A stretch of 6,097 nt of DNA from Xanthobacteraceae bacterium (GCA_030037185.1 JASHRR010000692.1:1-6097); one strand, 5' to 3'; shown: positions 1 through 5,886, numbered from the stretch's first letter. Notes: generated by a model from the letters alone, not told the origin. Numbers and translations: made by a program.

Positions 1-492
1 CGTAGCGTTGGCCGACAACTACGATCGCGGGTAGTAGAATTTCCATGGTGCTGTCTATGGGCTAGCCATGCCGCCGGCCAGTCGGCTCATGTTGTAGTTG
101 AGGCGATTCGTTGAAAAACTCGGCTGGCTCTTGCGAGCCATGTTAACGAGTGATTTGGATGCTTTGCACATTTTTAGATCACTGATGGAATTGGCAACTC
201 GGTCTCCGCTTGGGATTGCCGTCGATCGGCGGTTTTGGCCGCGATGACCTGTTCAACGATCCGGCGAATTGCATCCGTTCGCTGACAGATGTCCGGCTGC
301 TTGCTGCGCCAATCGTTGTCTGAAGAAATTCCGTTGAGACCCTGCTGATCCCTGTGTGCGTCCCGAGAGCCTCCGGCGGATAGGACATCTGCTCCGAGAA
401 AGATGCGGCTCCGTCGGCCGTCAGTTGCATTCGACCCGATCCCTCCCTATAGCTGCCGCGGAGGCGAGCCCTGGGATTGATCTGGAGGTACG
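1..492. other. Gene-free left flank
   Basis: No reading frame here combines a start codon, a ribosome binding site and plausible protein character. Frames on both strands are short and look like chance openings in GC-rich DNA. One forward frame, 186-323, stays open for 45 codons with ordinary codon use but has no ATG or GTG start, so it could at most be a gene remnant. A 6-bp stem (TGGCTC/GAGCCA, loop TTGC) lies at 125-140. The only likely functional element is the weak promoter candidate close to the downstream gene. Confidence 0.6.
425..453 (+). promoter_or_regulatory. Candidate sigma-70-type promoter for the small secreted protein gene
   Basis: TTGCAT at 425-430 and TATAGC at 448-453 are separated by exactly 17 bases. 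The -35 box matches the consensus TTGACA at its first three bases, and the -10 box matches TATAAT at four of six. Transcription would begin near 460, leaving a leader of about 33 bases before the ATG at 493. The spacing and position fit well, but the boxes are weak and the call rests on pattern alone. Confidence 0.3.
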
Positions 493-822
493 ATGAAGCA
501 TGCTAGTGTCGCGTTGGTTATTGCGGCCGTGGGAGTGCTGACGCCAGCATTTGCCGATGACTACGAGGACCTGGATAAGCTCGTAGCTACCCTGCCGAAG
601 GACGCCGCTGCAGTGGTGAACCGGCGTTTGGCGTGCGATCACTGGGCGGGCGAGGAGCCCTATGACAGGGCGCGGGCCCGCGAAATCGCGCGTGCAACAA
701 GAGTAAACAAATGTGGTTCTCTTGAGAGGGACGAGGCTGCGACGCTGAGGCGCTATGCTAACGACCCAAAGGTCGTCAAAGCTGTTAAGGACGCTAAAGC
801 TCTTGGCGACGGGGAGCAGTAG
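493..822 (+). CDS. Small secreted conserved-type hypothetical protein with two cysteines
   Basis: This 109-residue protein has a signal peptide (residues 1-21, hydrophobic core ALVIAAVGVL, likely cleavage after TPAFA). The mature part is about 88 residues, highly charged and probably helical. It carries two cysteines, Cys48 in ACDHWAGEEPYD and Cys74 in NKCGSLERDEA, that could form one disulfide in the periplasm. The Cys-x-His-Trp-x-Gly-Glu-Glu-Pro-Tyr stretch resembles small uncharacterised proteins I recall from rhizobia and other proteobacteria, but I know of no function. The start is supported by GGAGG at 484-488, four bases before the ATG, a slightly short spacing. It stands alone: the next gene is 640 bases downstream. 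An antisense frame covers it, but that frame has no signal peptide or family resemblance. Gene reality is likely; the role is unknown. Confidence 0.75.
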   Translation: MKHASVALVIAAVGVLTPAFADDYEDLDKLVATLPKDAAAVVNRRLACDHWAGEEPYDRARAREIARATRVNKCGSLERDEAATLRRYANDPKVVKAVKDAKALGDGEQ

Positions 823-1031
823 CGTGGCCGGCACGGGTCCGGGCCGCCATTTTGTTGCAGAATGCCTTCAGACCTGGAGCTAAGCGAGGCATTCCTGAGA
901 TACGCCGTTCTGCGTCCATCGCTTTTTTGGCAGCTGCGCCGGCAAGCCCCGCGATGGCCCAGCTCGAAGGCGAACCGGTGCGGATGGAGAAAGCTCCGTT
1001 TCATATCGGACGACCATAGGTGCGCGACCTG

Positions 1032-1077
1032 CCCCGGCATTCATGCCGGGGGTTAGAGCGCATCCGGCGAGCCGGAT
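1032..1077. repeat. Two adjacent inverted repeats (hairpins)
   Basis: The first is CCCCGGCAT (1032-1040) and ATGCCGGGG (1043-1051), a perfect 9-base inverted repeat around TC. As RNA it would fold as about a 7-bp stem with a 6-base loop. The second, 10 bases later, is ATCCGG (1062-1067) and CCGGAT (1072-1077) around CGAG, followed by TTGGTT. Neither has a true T-tract and both lie over 200 bases past the previous stop codon, so a terminator role is uncertain. Alternatives are an intergenic repeat family or a small structured RNA. The symmetry itself is plain in the sequence. Confidence 0.5.
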
Positions 1078-1404
1078 TTGGTTGACGTTGCTTTGGAATC
1101 GCGCAGCATCAAAAACACCACGCGCCGCGAATTCATCGGATTCGAGTTGAAGTGACGCGCTGTCATCCGCGAGCCAAAAAACGCGCCAGGGAAGGGTGAG
1201 CCAATCGGTGAATGCGCAAACGCTTTTCCAGATGGTTTCCGGTGCTATCGCGACGCGTTCCGCATCGCTCAGCGGGAATGACAAGGCGGAAGAATAACGA
1301 TAGGCTGGTACAGCTGAGCGACGGAGAGGGACGTTCACTCCGGCCGCCAATTCAAGGCATCCTTCGAAGAGTGCCAGGGCCGGGGTCAAGACTTTCACTC
1401 GACG

Positions 1405-1410
1405 TATAGT
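1405..1410 (+). promoter_or_regulatory. Possible -10 element upstream of the NHL-repeat gene
   Basis: TATAGT matches TATAAT at five of six positions and lies 52 bases before the start codon, which would give a leader of about 45 bases. No convincing -35 box is found at 16-18 bases upstream; the sequence there is GGGGTC-like. If the promoter is real, it needs an activator or a different sigma factor. Weak call. Confidence 0.22.
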
Positions 1411-1446
1411 CAATGAGGCGGCCGGACTCACGAACAGCGGCGCCAC

Positions 1447-1456
1447 AAGGAGGAGG
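1447..1456 (+). promoter_or_regulatory. Very strong ribosome binding site of the NHL-repeat gene
   Basis: AAGGAGGAGG contains two overlapping near-perfect Shine-Dalgarno cores (AAGGAGG and GGAGG) and ends six bases before the ATG at 1463. It is the strongest site in the window and fixes the start of the signal-peptide-bearing protein, suggesting high translation. Confidence 0.8.
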
Positions 1457-1462
1457 AATTCC

Positions 1463-2572
1463 ATGAAACTTGCTCCGACACTCGCACTCGCCGCCGCCGC
1501 TGCATTCGCGGTGATGGGCACGGCTGCAGTCGCGCAGCAGGCACCGAAGTTCGAGATTGATGCGAGCTGGCCCAAGCCGCTGCCGAACAATTGGATCTTC
1601 GGCCAGATCGGCGGCATCTTTGTGGACAAGGACGACAATGTCTGGATCAGCCAGCGCCCGCGCACGGTGAATAATCGCGACAAGCGCGCCGAGCGTGGTG
1701 ATAAGTCGATCTGCTGCTACACCGCGCCCTCGGTCGTCGAGTTCAACCAGGCAGGCGACGTGGTCAAGGCGTGGGGCGGACCGAAAACCGCCGAGGGCTA
1801 TGATTGGCCGCAAAACGAGCACGGCATGTTTGTTGACTACAAGGGCAATGTCTGGCTTGGCGGCAACGGCGAGAACGACGGCATGGTCTTGAAGTTCACC
1901 AACGACGGCAAATTCCTCATGTCGATCGGCAGGTCTGCCAAGCAGACCAACAGTCTGGATCAAGCGCGTGTCGGCCGCGCCGCCGACATGGTGGTCGATC
2001 AGGCGACAAACGAACTTTATGTGGCCGATGGTTACTTCAATCACCGCGTCGTCGTGTTCGACGCCGACACCGGCGCGTTCAAGCGCACCTGGGGTGCTTA
2101 CGGCAAGCCGCCGACAGACGAAAAGATCACCTATGATCCGAAGGTTCTGCCTGCGCAGTTCAACAATCCGGTGCACGGCATCAGGATCACCGCCGACGGG
2201 CAGGTGGTGGTTTCCGACCGTGGCAACAACCGCATTCAGGTGTTCCAGAAGGACGGTACCTTTGTGCGCGAAATCCCGGTCTTGCGCGACTCGACGGCGC
2301 CTGGCGTGACCGGCTCGACCGTGTTCTGGCCGGACAAAGGGCAGACCTATTGGTTTACCTCAGACGATCCCAATGGTCAGATCCATGTGATCCGCCGCAG
2401 CGACGGGCAGATGGTCGGCAGCTTCGGGCGCGTGGGGCGTGGTCCGGGTGAATTCGAAAACCTCCACAACATCGCCATCGACAGCAAGGGCAACATCTAC
2501 ACCGCCGAGGTGCAGGGCCAGCGCGTGCAGCGCTTCCTCTACAAGGGCGGCCTGCCTGCGGTTGGCCAATAA
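1463..2572 (+). CDS. Secreted NHL-repeat beta-propeller protein
   Basis: This is a 369-residue exported protein. The signal peptide is residues 1-24 (Lys3, an Ala-rich core, cleavage after AAVA before QQAPKF). The rest is a propeller of NHL-type repeats of the form G-I-x-(V/I)-D-x-x-G-N-(V/I)-(W/Y)-(V/I). Blades begin near residues 47, 118, 172, 237 and 334, with strand motifs such as NNRIQVF and GQRVQRF, implying about six blades with weaker ones between. An adjacent cysteine pair, Cys84-Cys85 in KSICCYTAPSVVEF, is notable; I recall Cys pairs at this place in related bacterial proteins. Relatives are often named after peptidyl-alpha-hydroxyglycine alpha-amidating lyase, but I cannot assign that activity. 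A binding, scaffold or lyase role in the periplasm is possible. A terminator follows directly, so it can be transcribed alone. The family is sure; the function is not. Confidence 0.9.
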   Translation: MKLAPTLALAAAAAFAVMGTAAVAQQAPKFEIDASWPKPLPNNWIFGQIGGIFVDKDDNVWISQRPRTVNNRDKRAERGDKSICCYTAPSVVEFNQAGDVVKAWGGPKTAEGYDWPQNEHGMFVDYKGNVWLGGNGENDGMVLKFTNDGKFLMSIGRSAKQTNSLDQARVGRAADMVVDQATNELYVADGYFNHRVVVFDADTGAFKRTWGAYGKPPTDEKITYDPKVLPAQFNNPVHGIRITADGQVVVSDRGNNRIQVFQKDGTFVREIPVLRDSTAPGVTGSTVFWPDKGQTYWFTSDDPNGQIHVIRRSDGQMVGSFGRVGRGPGEFENLHNIAIDSKGNIYTAEVQGQRVQRFLYKGGLPAVGQ

Positions 2573-2594
2573 ACAGTGCTGTCGCATGAGGAAA

Positions 2595-2620
2595 GGCGCC
2601 GGTCACCCCGGCGCCCTTTT
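2595..2620 (+). terminator. Intrinsic terminator after the NHL-repeat gene
   Basis: GGCGCCGG (2595-2602) pairs with CCGGCGCC (2608-2615) around the loop TCACC. It is followed by CTTTTGTTGGTGTTG. An 8-bp all-GC stem with a T-rich tail, 22 bases after the stop codon, is a textbook rho-independent terminator. It separates the NHL gene from the quinohemoprotein gene, so the latter probably has its own promoter in 2621-2760 or depends on read-through. It also lies inside an upstream extension of the quinohemoprotein reading frame, arguing against any start earlier than about 2750. Confidence 0.82.
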
Positions 2621-2761
2621 GTTGGTGTTGACGGCGGGGGCCGCGGAAGAACCTCCACTGCCAATTCAGACATTCTGGCGCGGCTATGTAAAATCCCGCA
2701 GGCAGCACAAGAATATCGTGCACGGCGGCCTGGCCATCAGTGCGTTGAAATCCGCATGCAT

Positions 2762-2765
2762 GGAG
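2762..2765 (+). promoter_or_regulatory. Ribosome binding site that fixes the quinohemoprotein start
   Basis: GGAG is eight bases before the ATG at 2774. The same frame is open upstream to 2576 and holds another ATG at 2756, but those starts would put an Arg-rich, non-secretory stretch before the signal peptide. The ATG at 2774 directly begins a standard signal peptide, so it is preferred. Confidence 0.65.
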
Positions 2766-2773
2766 CGGCGTCA

Positions 2774-4651
2774 ATGACAATCGGTACGTTCAAGCACGCT
2801 GCCGTGACGTTGACGAGCGCAAGCCTGCTGTTGTGCCACGCCACTGTGGCGCAGGCGCAAGGGCAGCCTGCGGGCCCGGCACCACCGATACGCTCCGAAG
2901 TGGGCTTCGGCCTGTTCCAGCAACGCTGCCTCGGCTGTCACGGCAACGCGGCCTTCGAGCGGGCGCCGCCACCTCCGGTGCTGCGCGAGATGTCACCTGA
3001 AAGGATACTCGAAGCATTGACCACGGGGGTCATGTCGAGTGTCGGCGCGACCCTGTCGCAGACCGAGCGGCGACTCGTTGCCGAGTCAGTTTCGGGCCGA
3101 CTCCTCGGCACGTCGGAATCCGGGCGGGCGGCTGCGATGCCCAACCAGTGTCATTCCAATCCGCCGATGGCCGATCCGGCCGGCGGTCCGGCGTGGAATG
3201 GATGGGGCGCCGATCCCACCAATGCGCGGTTTCAGCCGGCCCGGGTCGCAGGTCTCGACGCCGCATCAGTGCAACGGCTGAAGCTGAAATGGGCGTTCGG
3301 CTTTCCGGGCGGCACGTCCGCCTTTGGGCAGCCCAGCATCGTATCGGGGCGCGTTTTCGTCGGCACCGATACGGGATTTGTATATGCGCTCGATGCGCAG
3401 ACAGGCTGCGTATTCTGGTCGTTCGAGACCAAGGCCGGCGTGCGCAACGCGATGACGATCGGCCCGGCACGCGGCGCCTCGCAGGCGCGCTACGCCGTCT
3501 ATTTCGGTGACTTGAAGGCCAATGTCTATGCGCTCGATGCGCAAACGGGCGCGCCGTTGTGGACGAGCCACGTCGAGGAGCACTACACGGGACGCGTCAC
3601 CGCAGCCCCGGCCCTGTACGAGGGGCGCCTCTACGTGCCGATCTCGTCCTGGGAGGAGTTTTCCGCCCGCTCGCTCGACTACCCCTGCTGCACGGCGGTT
3701 GGCAATGTCGTGGCGCTCGATGCCGCGACCGGCACGCAAATCTGGAAGACCTACGTGGTTCCGGTGCGGCCAAAACCGACCGTGAAAAATTCAAAGGGTG
3801 TGCAGCAGTGGGCCCCGGCCGGCGGCTCGGTGTGGAATACCCCGACCGTCGATCCGCTGCGCCGCGCGATCTACTTCGGCACCGGCGATGCGACAACCGA
3901 TCCGGCGGCAGAGACCTCTGACGCCGTCATGGCGCTCGACATGGATAGCGGCAAGGTCCTGTGGTCCTATCAGGTGCATGAAAACGACACGTTTCTGGTC
4001 GGCTGCGTCGGCGAGAACCGCACCGAGAACTGCCCGAAGGTGCAGGGGCCCGACTGGGACATCCCGTCTTCGCCGATACTGCATGTGCGGCCGAACGGCC
4101 GCCGGCAGATCATCGTGGGGACCAAGCCCGGCGATATCCTGGCACTCGACCCCGACCGCAATGGCGCGCTGCTCTGGCGGATGAACGTGCATGGTCCGGT
4201 GATCGGAAATGGCCCGCTGCCGGCCGGCACGTCGCGCAGCGGGGTGCAATGGGGCGGCGCCGCCGATGATGAGAACGGCTATTTCGGGCTGACCGGTGGC
4301 GGTATGGCTGCGGTGCGGCTCGATAGCGGCGAGCTGTTCTGGTACACACCGCTCAGTTCGAAAAAGGAGCAAGTTATCAATCACGGCGCTGCCGCGACTG
4401 TCATCCCGGGCGTCGTTTTCGTCGGCGGCTCGGACGGCAAGCTGTTTGCGGTTGCGACCGCGGACGCAAGCGAGCTATGGCGGTTCGACACCGCCCGCCG
4501 GTTCGACACGGTCAACAAGGTTCAAGCCAAAGGCGGGTCGATCATGGCGCCGGGCCCGACGGTCGCCGCCGGCATGCTGTTCATCGGCTCGGGCTACTCG
4601 ACCGTTGCGGGGCAGCCCGGCAACGTCCTGCTTGCCTTCGCGGCCGAATGA
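2774..4651 (+). CDS. Secreted quinohemoprotein dehydrogenase, PVA-dehydrogenase-like (cytochrome c + PQQ propeller)
   Basis: This 625-residue periplasmic enzyme is expected to oxidise an alcohol-type substrate with PQQ and pass electrons to its covalently bound heme. The signal peptide is about residues 1-28 (ATVAQAQ). Next is a small cytochrome c domain, with heme motif CLGCH (Cys52, Cys55, His56) and likely axial Met87 in TGVMSS. From WNGWGADPTNARFQ (141-154) a PQQ-type propeller begins. Its blade motifs of the type (V/Y)ALDAxTGxxxW recur near 203, 251, 312, 385, 455, 513 and 556. Cys305-Cys306 in YPCCTAVG is the vicinal pair that in PQQ alcohol dehydrogenases forms a disulfide beside the cofactor. 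Cys126, Cys212, Cys411 and Cys420 may form further disulfides. The N-terminal heme order and about 630-residue length match polyvinyl alcohol dehydrogenase (EC 1.1.2.6) and differ from methanol or ethanol dehydrogenases, whose heme domain, when present, is C-terminal. The true substrate is unknown. DUF3237 follows 80 bases downstream. Confidence 0.88.
   Translation: MTIGTFKHAAVTLTSASLLLCHATVAQAQGQPAGPAPPIRSEVGFGLFQQRCLGCHGNAAFERAPPPPVLREMSPERILEALTTGVMSSVGATLSQTERRLVAESVSGRLLGTSESGRAAAMPNQCHSNPPMADPAGGPAWNGWGADPTNARFQPARVAGLDAASVQRLKLKWAFGFPGGTSAFGQPSIVSGRVFVGTDTGFVYALDAQTGCVFWSFETKAGVRNAMTIGPARGASQARYAVYFGDLKANVYALDAQTGAPLWTSHVEEHYTGRVTAAPALYEGRLYVPISSWEEFSARSLDYPCCTAVGNVVALDAATGTQIWKTYVVPVRPKPTVKNSKGVQQWAPAGGSVWNTPTVDPLRRAIYFGTGDATTDPAAETSDAVMALDMDSGKVLWSYQVHENDTFLVGCVGENRTENCPKVQGPDWDIPSSPILHVRPNGRRQIIVGTKPGDILALDPDRNGALLWRMNVHGPVIGNGPLPAGTSRSGVQWGGAADDENGYFGLTGGGMAAVRLDSGELFWYTPLSSKKEQVINHGAAATVIPGVVFVGGSDGKLFAVATADASELWRFDTARRFDTVNKVQAKGGSIMAPGPTVAAGMLFIGSGYSTVAGQPGNVLLAFAAE
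3383..3543 (+). repeat. In-frame direct repeat from two propeller blades
   Basis: The 17-base sequence TATGCGCTCGATGCGCA occurs at 3383-3399 and again at 3527-3543, exactly 144 bases (48 codons) apart. Both copies encode the start of YALDAQTG in consecutive blades of the quinohemoprotein. This is the DNA trace of internal blade duplication or gene conversion; further diverged copies of the motif lie near 3713 and 3932. It is not a mobile element. Confidence 0.7.
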
Positions 4652-4731
4652 AAACTGACTTTGCTGACCGGCTCGCGCAGCAAAAAATGACAAGATTTCG
4701 ACAGTAATCCCGAACAACGTGAGTTATTGCG

Positions 4732-5226
4732 ATGTCCGACCGCCTCAGTGACAAGCTTCCAGATGCGTTGAAGAATATCCGGGCGCGACTGATGTTCGTG
4801 ATGCGTCTGGAAGTGAAGCCTCCGCTCATCGTCGGCTCGCCTCCGGACAGCTATCGTCGTATTGGTGTCATTCCCGGAGGCTCGTTCGAAGGCGACCGTC
4901 TGTCAGGCAAAGTGCTTGACGGCGGCAGCGACTGGCAGACCATCCGTCCCGATGGCGCAGTCAACCTGAATGTCCGGCTGGTGCTGCGGACCAACGATGA
5001 TGCGCTGGTGTTAATGACGTATCAGGGGGTGCGCTACGGCCCTCCTGAGGTCATCGCCCGCATCGATCGCGGCGAGGTCGTCGACCCGGAAAGCTATTAT
5101 TTTCGGGTCAATCCCCTATTTCAGACGTCGGCTCCCCAGTATGACTGGATTAATCACGTCGTTGGAATCGGTATCGGTCACCGCCTGGCCGACGGCCCCA
5201 TTTACAGCATATTCGAGTTGCTGTGA
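4732..5226 (+). CDS. DUF3237 family protein
   Basis: This 164-residue protein is recognised as DUF3237 (UPF0311) by its series of conserved stretches: PPDSYRRIGVIPGGSFEGDRL (about 37-57), GGSDWQTIRPDG (64-75), LRTNDDALVLMTYQGVRYGPPEV (85-107), DPESYYFRVNPLFQT (118-132) and YDWINHVVG (137-145). The family is a compact beta-barrel of about 150 residues with no firmly established activity. There is no signal peptide or membrane segment, so it is probably cytoplasmic, unlike the other four genes here. The chosen ATG lacks a strong ribosome binding site; only GTGAG at 4719-4723 is nearby, eight bases upstream. Translation might start at Met21 (MFVMRLEV), which would still keep the whole domain. 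It follows the quinohemoprotein gene by 80 bases with no clear terminator, suggesting co-transcription. The family is confident; a role in handling the dehydrogenase product is only a guess. Confidence 0.88.
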   Translation: MSDRLSDKLPDALKNIRARLMFVMRLEVKPPLIVGSPPDSYRRIGVIPGGSFEGDRLSGKVLDGGSDWQTIRPDGAVNLNVRLVLRTNDDALVLMTYQGVRYGPPEVIARIDRGEVVDPESYYFRVNPLFQTSAPQYDWINHVVGIGIGHRLADGPIYSIFELL

Positions 5227-5237
5227 GGACCCTCAGC

Positions 5238-5264
5238 GCGCGGATGGCTTAGTCTTTTCCGCGC
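5238..5264. terminator. Possible terminator hairpin between convergent genes
   Basis: GCGCGGA (5238-5244) pairs with TCCGCGC (5258-5264) across a 13-base loop that includes TCTTT. It sits in the 69-base gap between the DUF3237 stop and the SnoaL-like stop, where a two-way terminator is expected. It lacks a clean T-tract on either side, so this is a position-supported guess. A smaller stem, TGAGG/CCTCA at 5223-5234, overlaps the DUF3237 stop codon. Confidence 0.35.
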
Positions 5265-5295
5265 CGCACTGCTTGTCTCTTGATATTGGCGGCCG

Positions 5296-5757
5296 TCAGA
5301 ACCGGCCGTTGGCGTTTTTCGGCGGCTCGTCCCCGCGCGGGAAGGTCTCCTGATAATCCCAGTGCTCGGCAACCTTGCCGTCCTGCACGCGGAAGATGTC
5401 GACGTTGGCGCGCTCCTTGCCCGGCGCCGGTGGCGGCATCTTGCGCAGCGTCCAGACGAAATCGCCTTCGGCCGCAGTGCGCACGAACTCGAGCGGCGGG
5501 ATCGGCGGAGACCCCGGCGGGCGGGGGCGTTCGCTGATGCGCTTGATCAGGCCCGCCAATCCGGTCTCGAAGGCCGGATTGTGCTGGACGTAATCGGGCC
5601 GGCCGAGCGCCTGCAGAGTTGCGGTGTCGCCCTGGACAAGCGCGTTGTAGAACCGGATAACCAGCACCTTGTTGGCCTCGGTCTGGGCCGTCTGCGCATG
5701 GCCTGTGGCCGAAACCAGGCAAAGGCCCAGGACTCCCGCGATCACTGAATTATGCAT
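5296..5757 (-). CDS. Secreted SnoaL-like (NTF2-fold) protein
   Basis: This 153-residue protein has a signal peptide (residues 1-21, core VIAGVLGLCLVSATG, cleavage after GHA). The mature part fits the predicted SnoaL-like aldol-condensation group: an opening helix ANKVLVIRFYNALVQGD (28-44), YVQHNPAF (56-63), a central variable segment rich in Pro, and the typical end VDIFRVQDGKVAEHWDYQE (119-137). His59, Asp120, His132 and Asp134 line the usual NTF2-fold pocket positions. Members mostly lack proven reactions, and catalysis of isomerisation, hydration or aldol chemistry is unproven here. The frame stays open upstream to 6048, but the ATG at 5757 is chosen because it begins the signal peptide and has a good ribosome binding site. 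It is convergent with the DUF3237 gene, so separately transcribed. Many relatives are not exported; the signal peptide places this one in the periplasm alongside the two propellers. Confidence 0.88.
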   Translation of the reverse strand: MHNSVIAGVLGLCLVSATGHAQTAQTEANKVLVIRFYNALVQGDTATLQALGRPDYVQHNPAFETGLAGLIKRISERPRPPGSPPIPPLEFVRTAAEGDFVWTLRKMPPPAPGKERANVDIFRVQDGKVAEHWDYQETFPRGDEPPKNANGRF

Positions 5758-5765
5758 TGGCGTCT

Positions 5766-5771
5766 CCCTCC
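5766..5771 (-). promoter_or_regulatory. Ribosome binding site that fixes the SnoaL-like gene start
   Basis: On the reverse strand GGAGGG lies eight bases before the ATG at 5757. It separates the true start from a 97-codon upstream opening of the same frame, which is Arg- and Ser-rich, has no family resemblance and would bury the signal peptide. Confidence 0.7.
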
Positions 5772-5837
5772 GTCTCCCGTCGCGGCTCACGAGCCTTTGC
5801 GCTGTAGCTGAGTCCCCCGGATTGCTAAGATCAGGGA

Positions 5838-5886
5838 CACGCCAGCGGCGTGATTGAATTATACACGTTCCGCACGAAGTTGATTT
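5838..5886 (-). promoter_or_regulatory. Candidate promoter and overlapping inverted repeat of the SnoaL-like gene
   Basis: On the reverse strand a perfect TATAAT occupies 5863-5858, about 100 bases before the start codon. No good -35 box is present; the sequence 17 bases upstream reads AAATCA. Just downstream, where transcription would begin (near 5851), is the inverted repeat CACGCC/GGCGTG around three bases (5838-5852). It could be an operator or a hairpin at the 5' end of the message. The -10 match and the repeat are directly visible; their function is inferred. Confidence 0.35.

Larger units (their letters stand above)
823..1462. other. 640-base intergenic stretch without a supported gene
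   Basis: No forward frame longer than about 65 codons is open here, and none has a proper ribosome binding site. A long reverse frame (880-1683) runs through the region but continues about 220 bases into the antisense of the NHL gene, where it mirrors that gene's coding frame. I treat it as a shadow. Forward frames at 1057-1150 and 1151-1297 are short, broken by stops, and could be decayed coding DNA, but match nothing I recognise. The identifiable content is a pair of inverted repeats (1032-1077) and a possible -10 element near the NHL gene. Confidence 0.55.

Noticed and set aside
100..125. Sequence GATTCGTTGAAAAACTCGGC reminiscent of insertion sequence ends
   Set aside because: Only a vague resemblance; no partner inverted repeat, target duplication or transposase in the window.
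186..323. Forward 45-codon frame with fair codon use, possible gene remnant
   Set aside because: No usable start codon, no ribosome binding site and no recognised motif; too short to call.
421..834. Reverse-strand open frame of 137 codons opposite the small secreted protein
   Set aside because: The forward frame has a signal peptide and a GGAGG site; the reverse one has neither.
1196..1297. Short GTG-started forward frame of 33 codons
   Set aside because: The purine-rich stretch abuts the GTG with no spacing, there is no family resemblance, and the frame is probably chance.
880..1683. Long reverse-strand open frame of 267 codons
   Set aside because: It runs about 220 bases antisense into the well-supported NHL gene, has no recognisable domain, and the open state is typical of GC-rich shadow frames.
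1352..2176. Reverse-strand open frame of 274 codons
   Set aside because: It lies almost wholly antisense to the NHL gene and mirrors its codon pattern; no ribosome binding site or family features.
3791..4384. Reverse-strand open frame of 197 codons
   Set aside because: It is fully antisense within the quinohemoprotein gene, whose forward frame has clear blade motifs throughout.
4660..4684. TTTGCTG/CAGCAAA inverted repeat after the quinohemoprotein gene as a terminator
   Set aside because: The loop is 11 bases, the stem is AT-rich at its base and the forward strand continues with A residues, not a T-tract.
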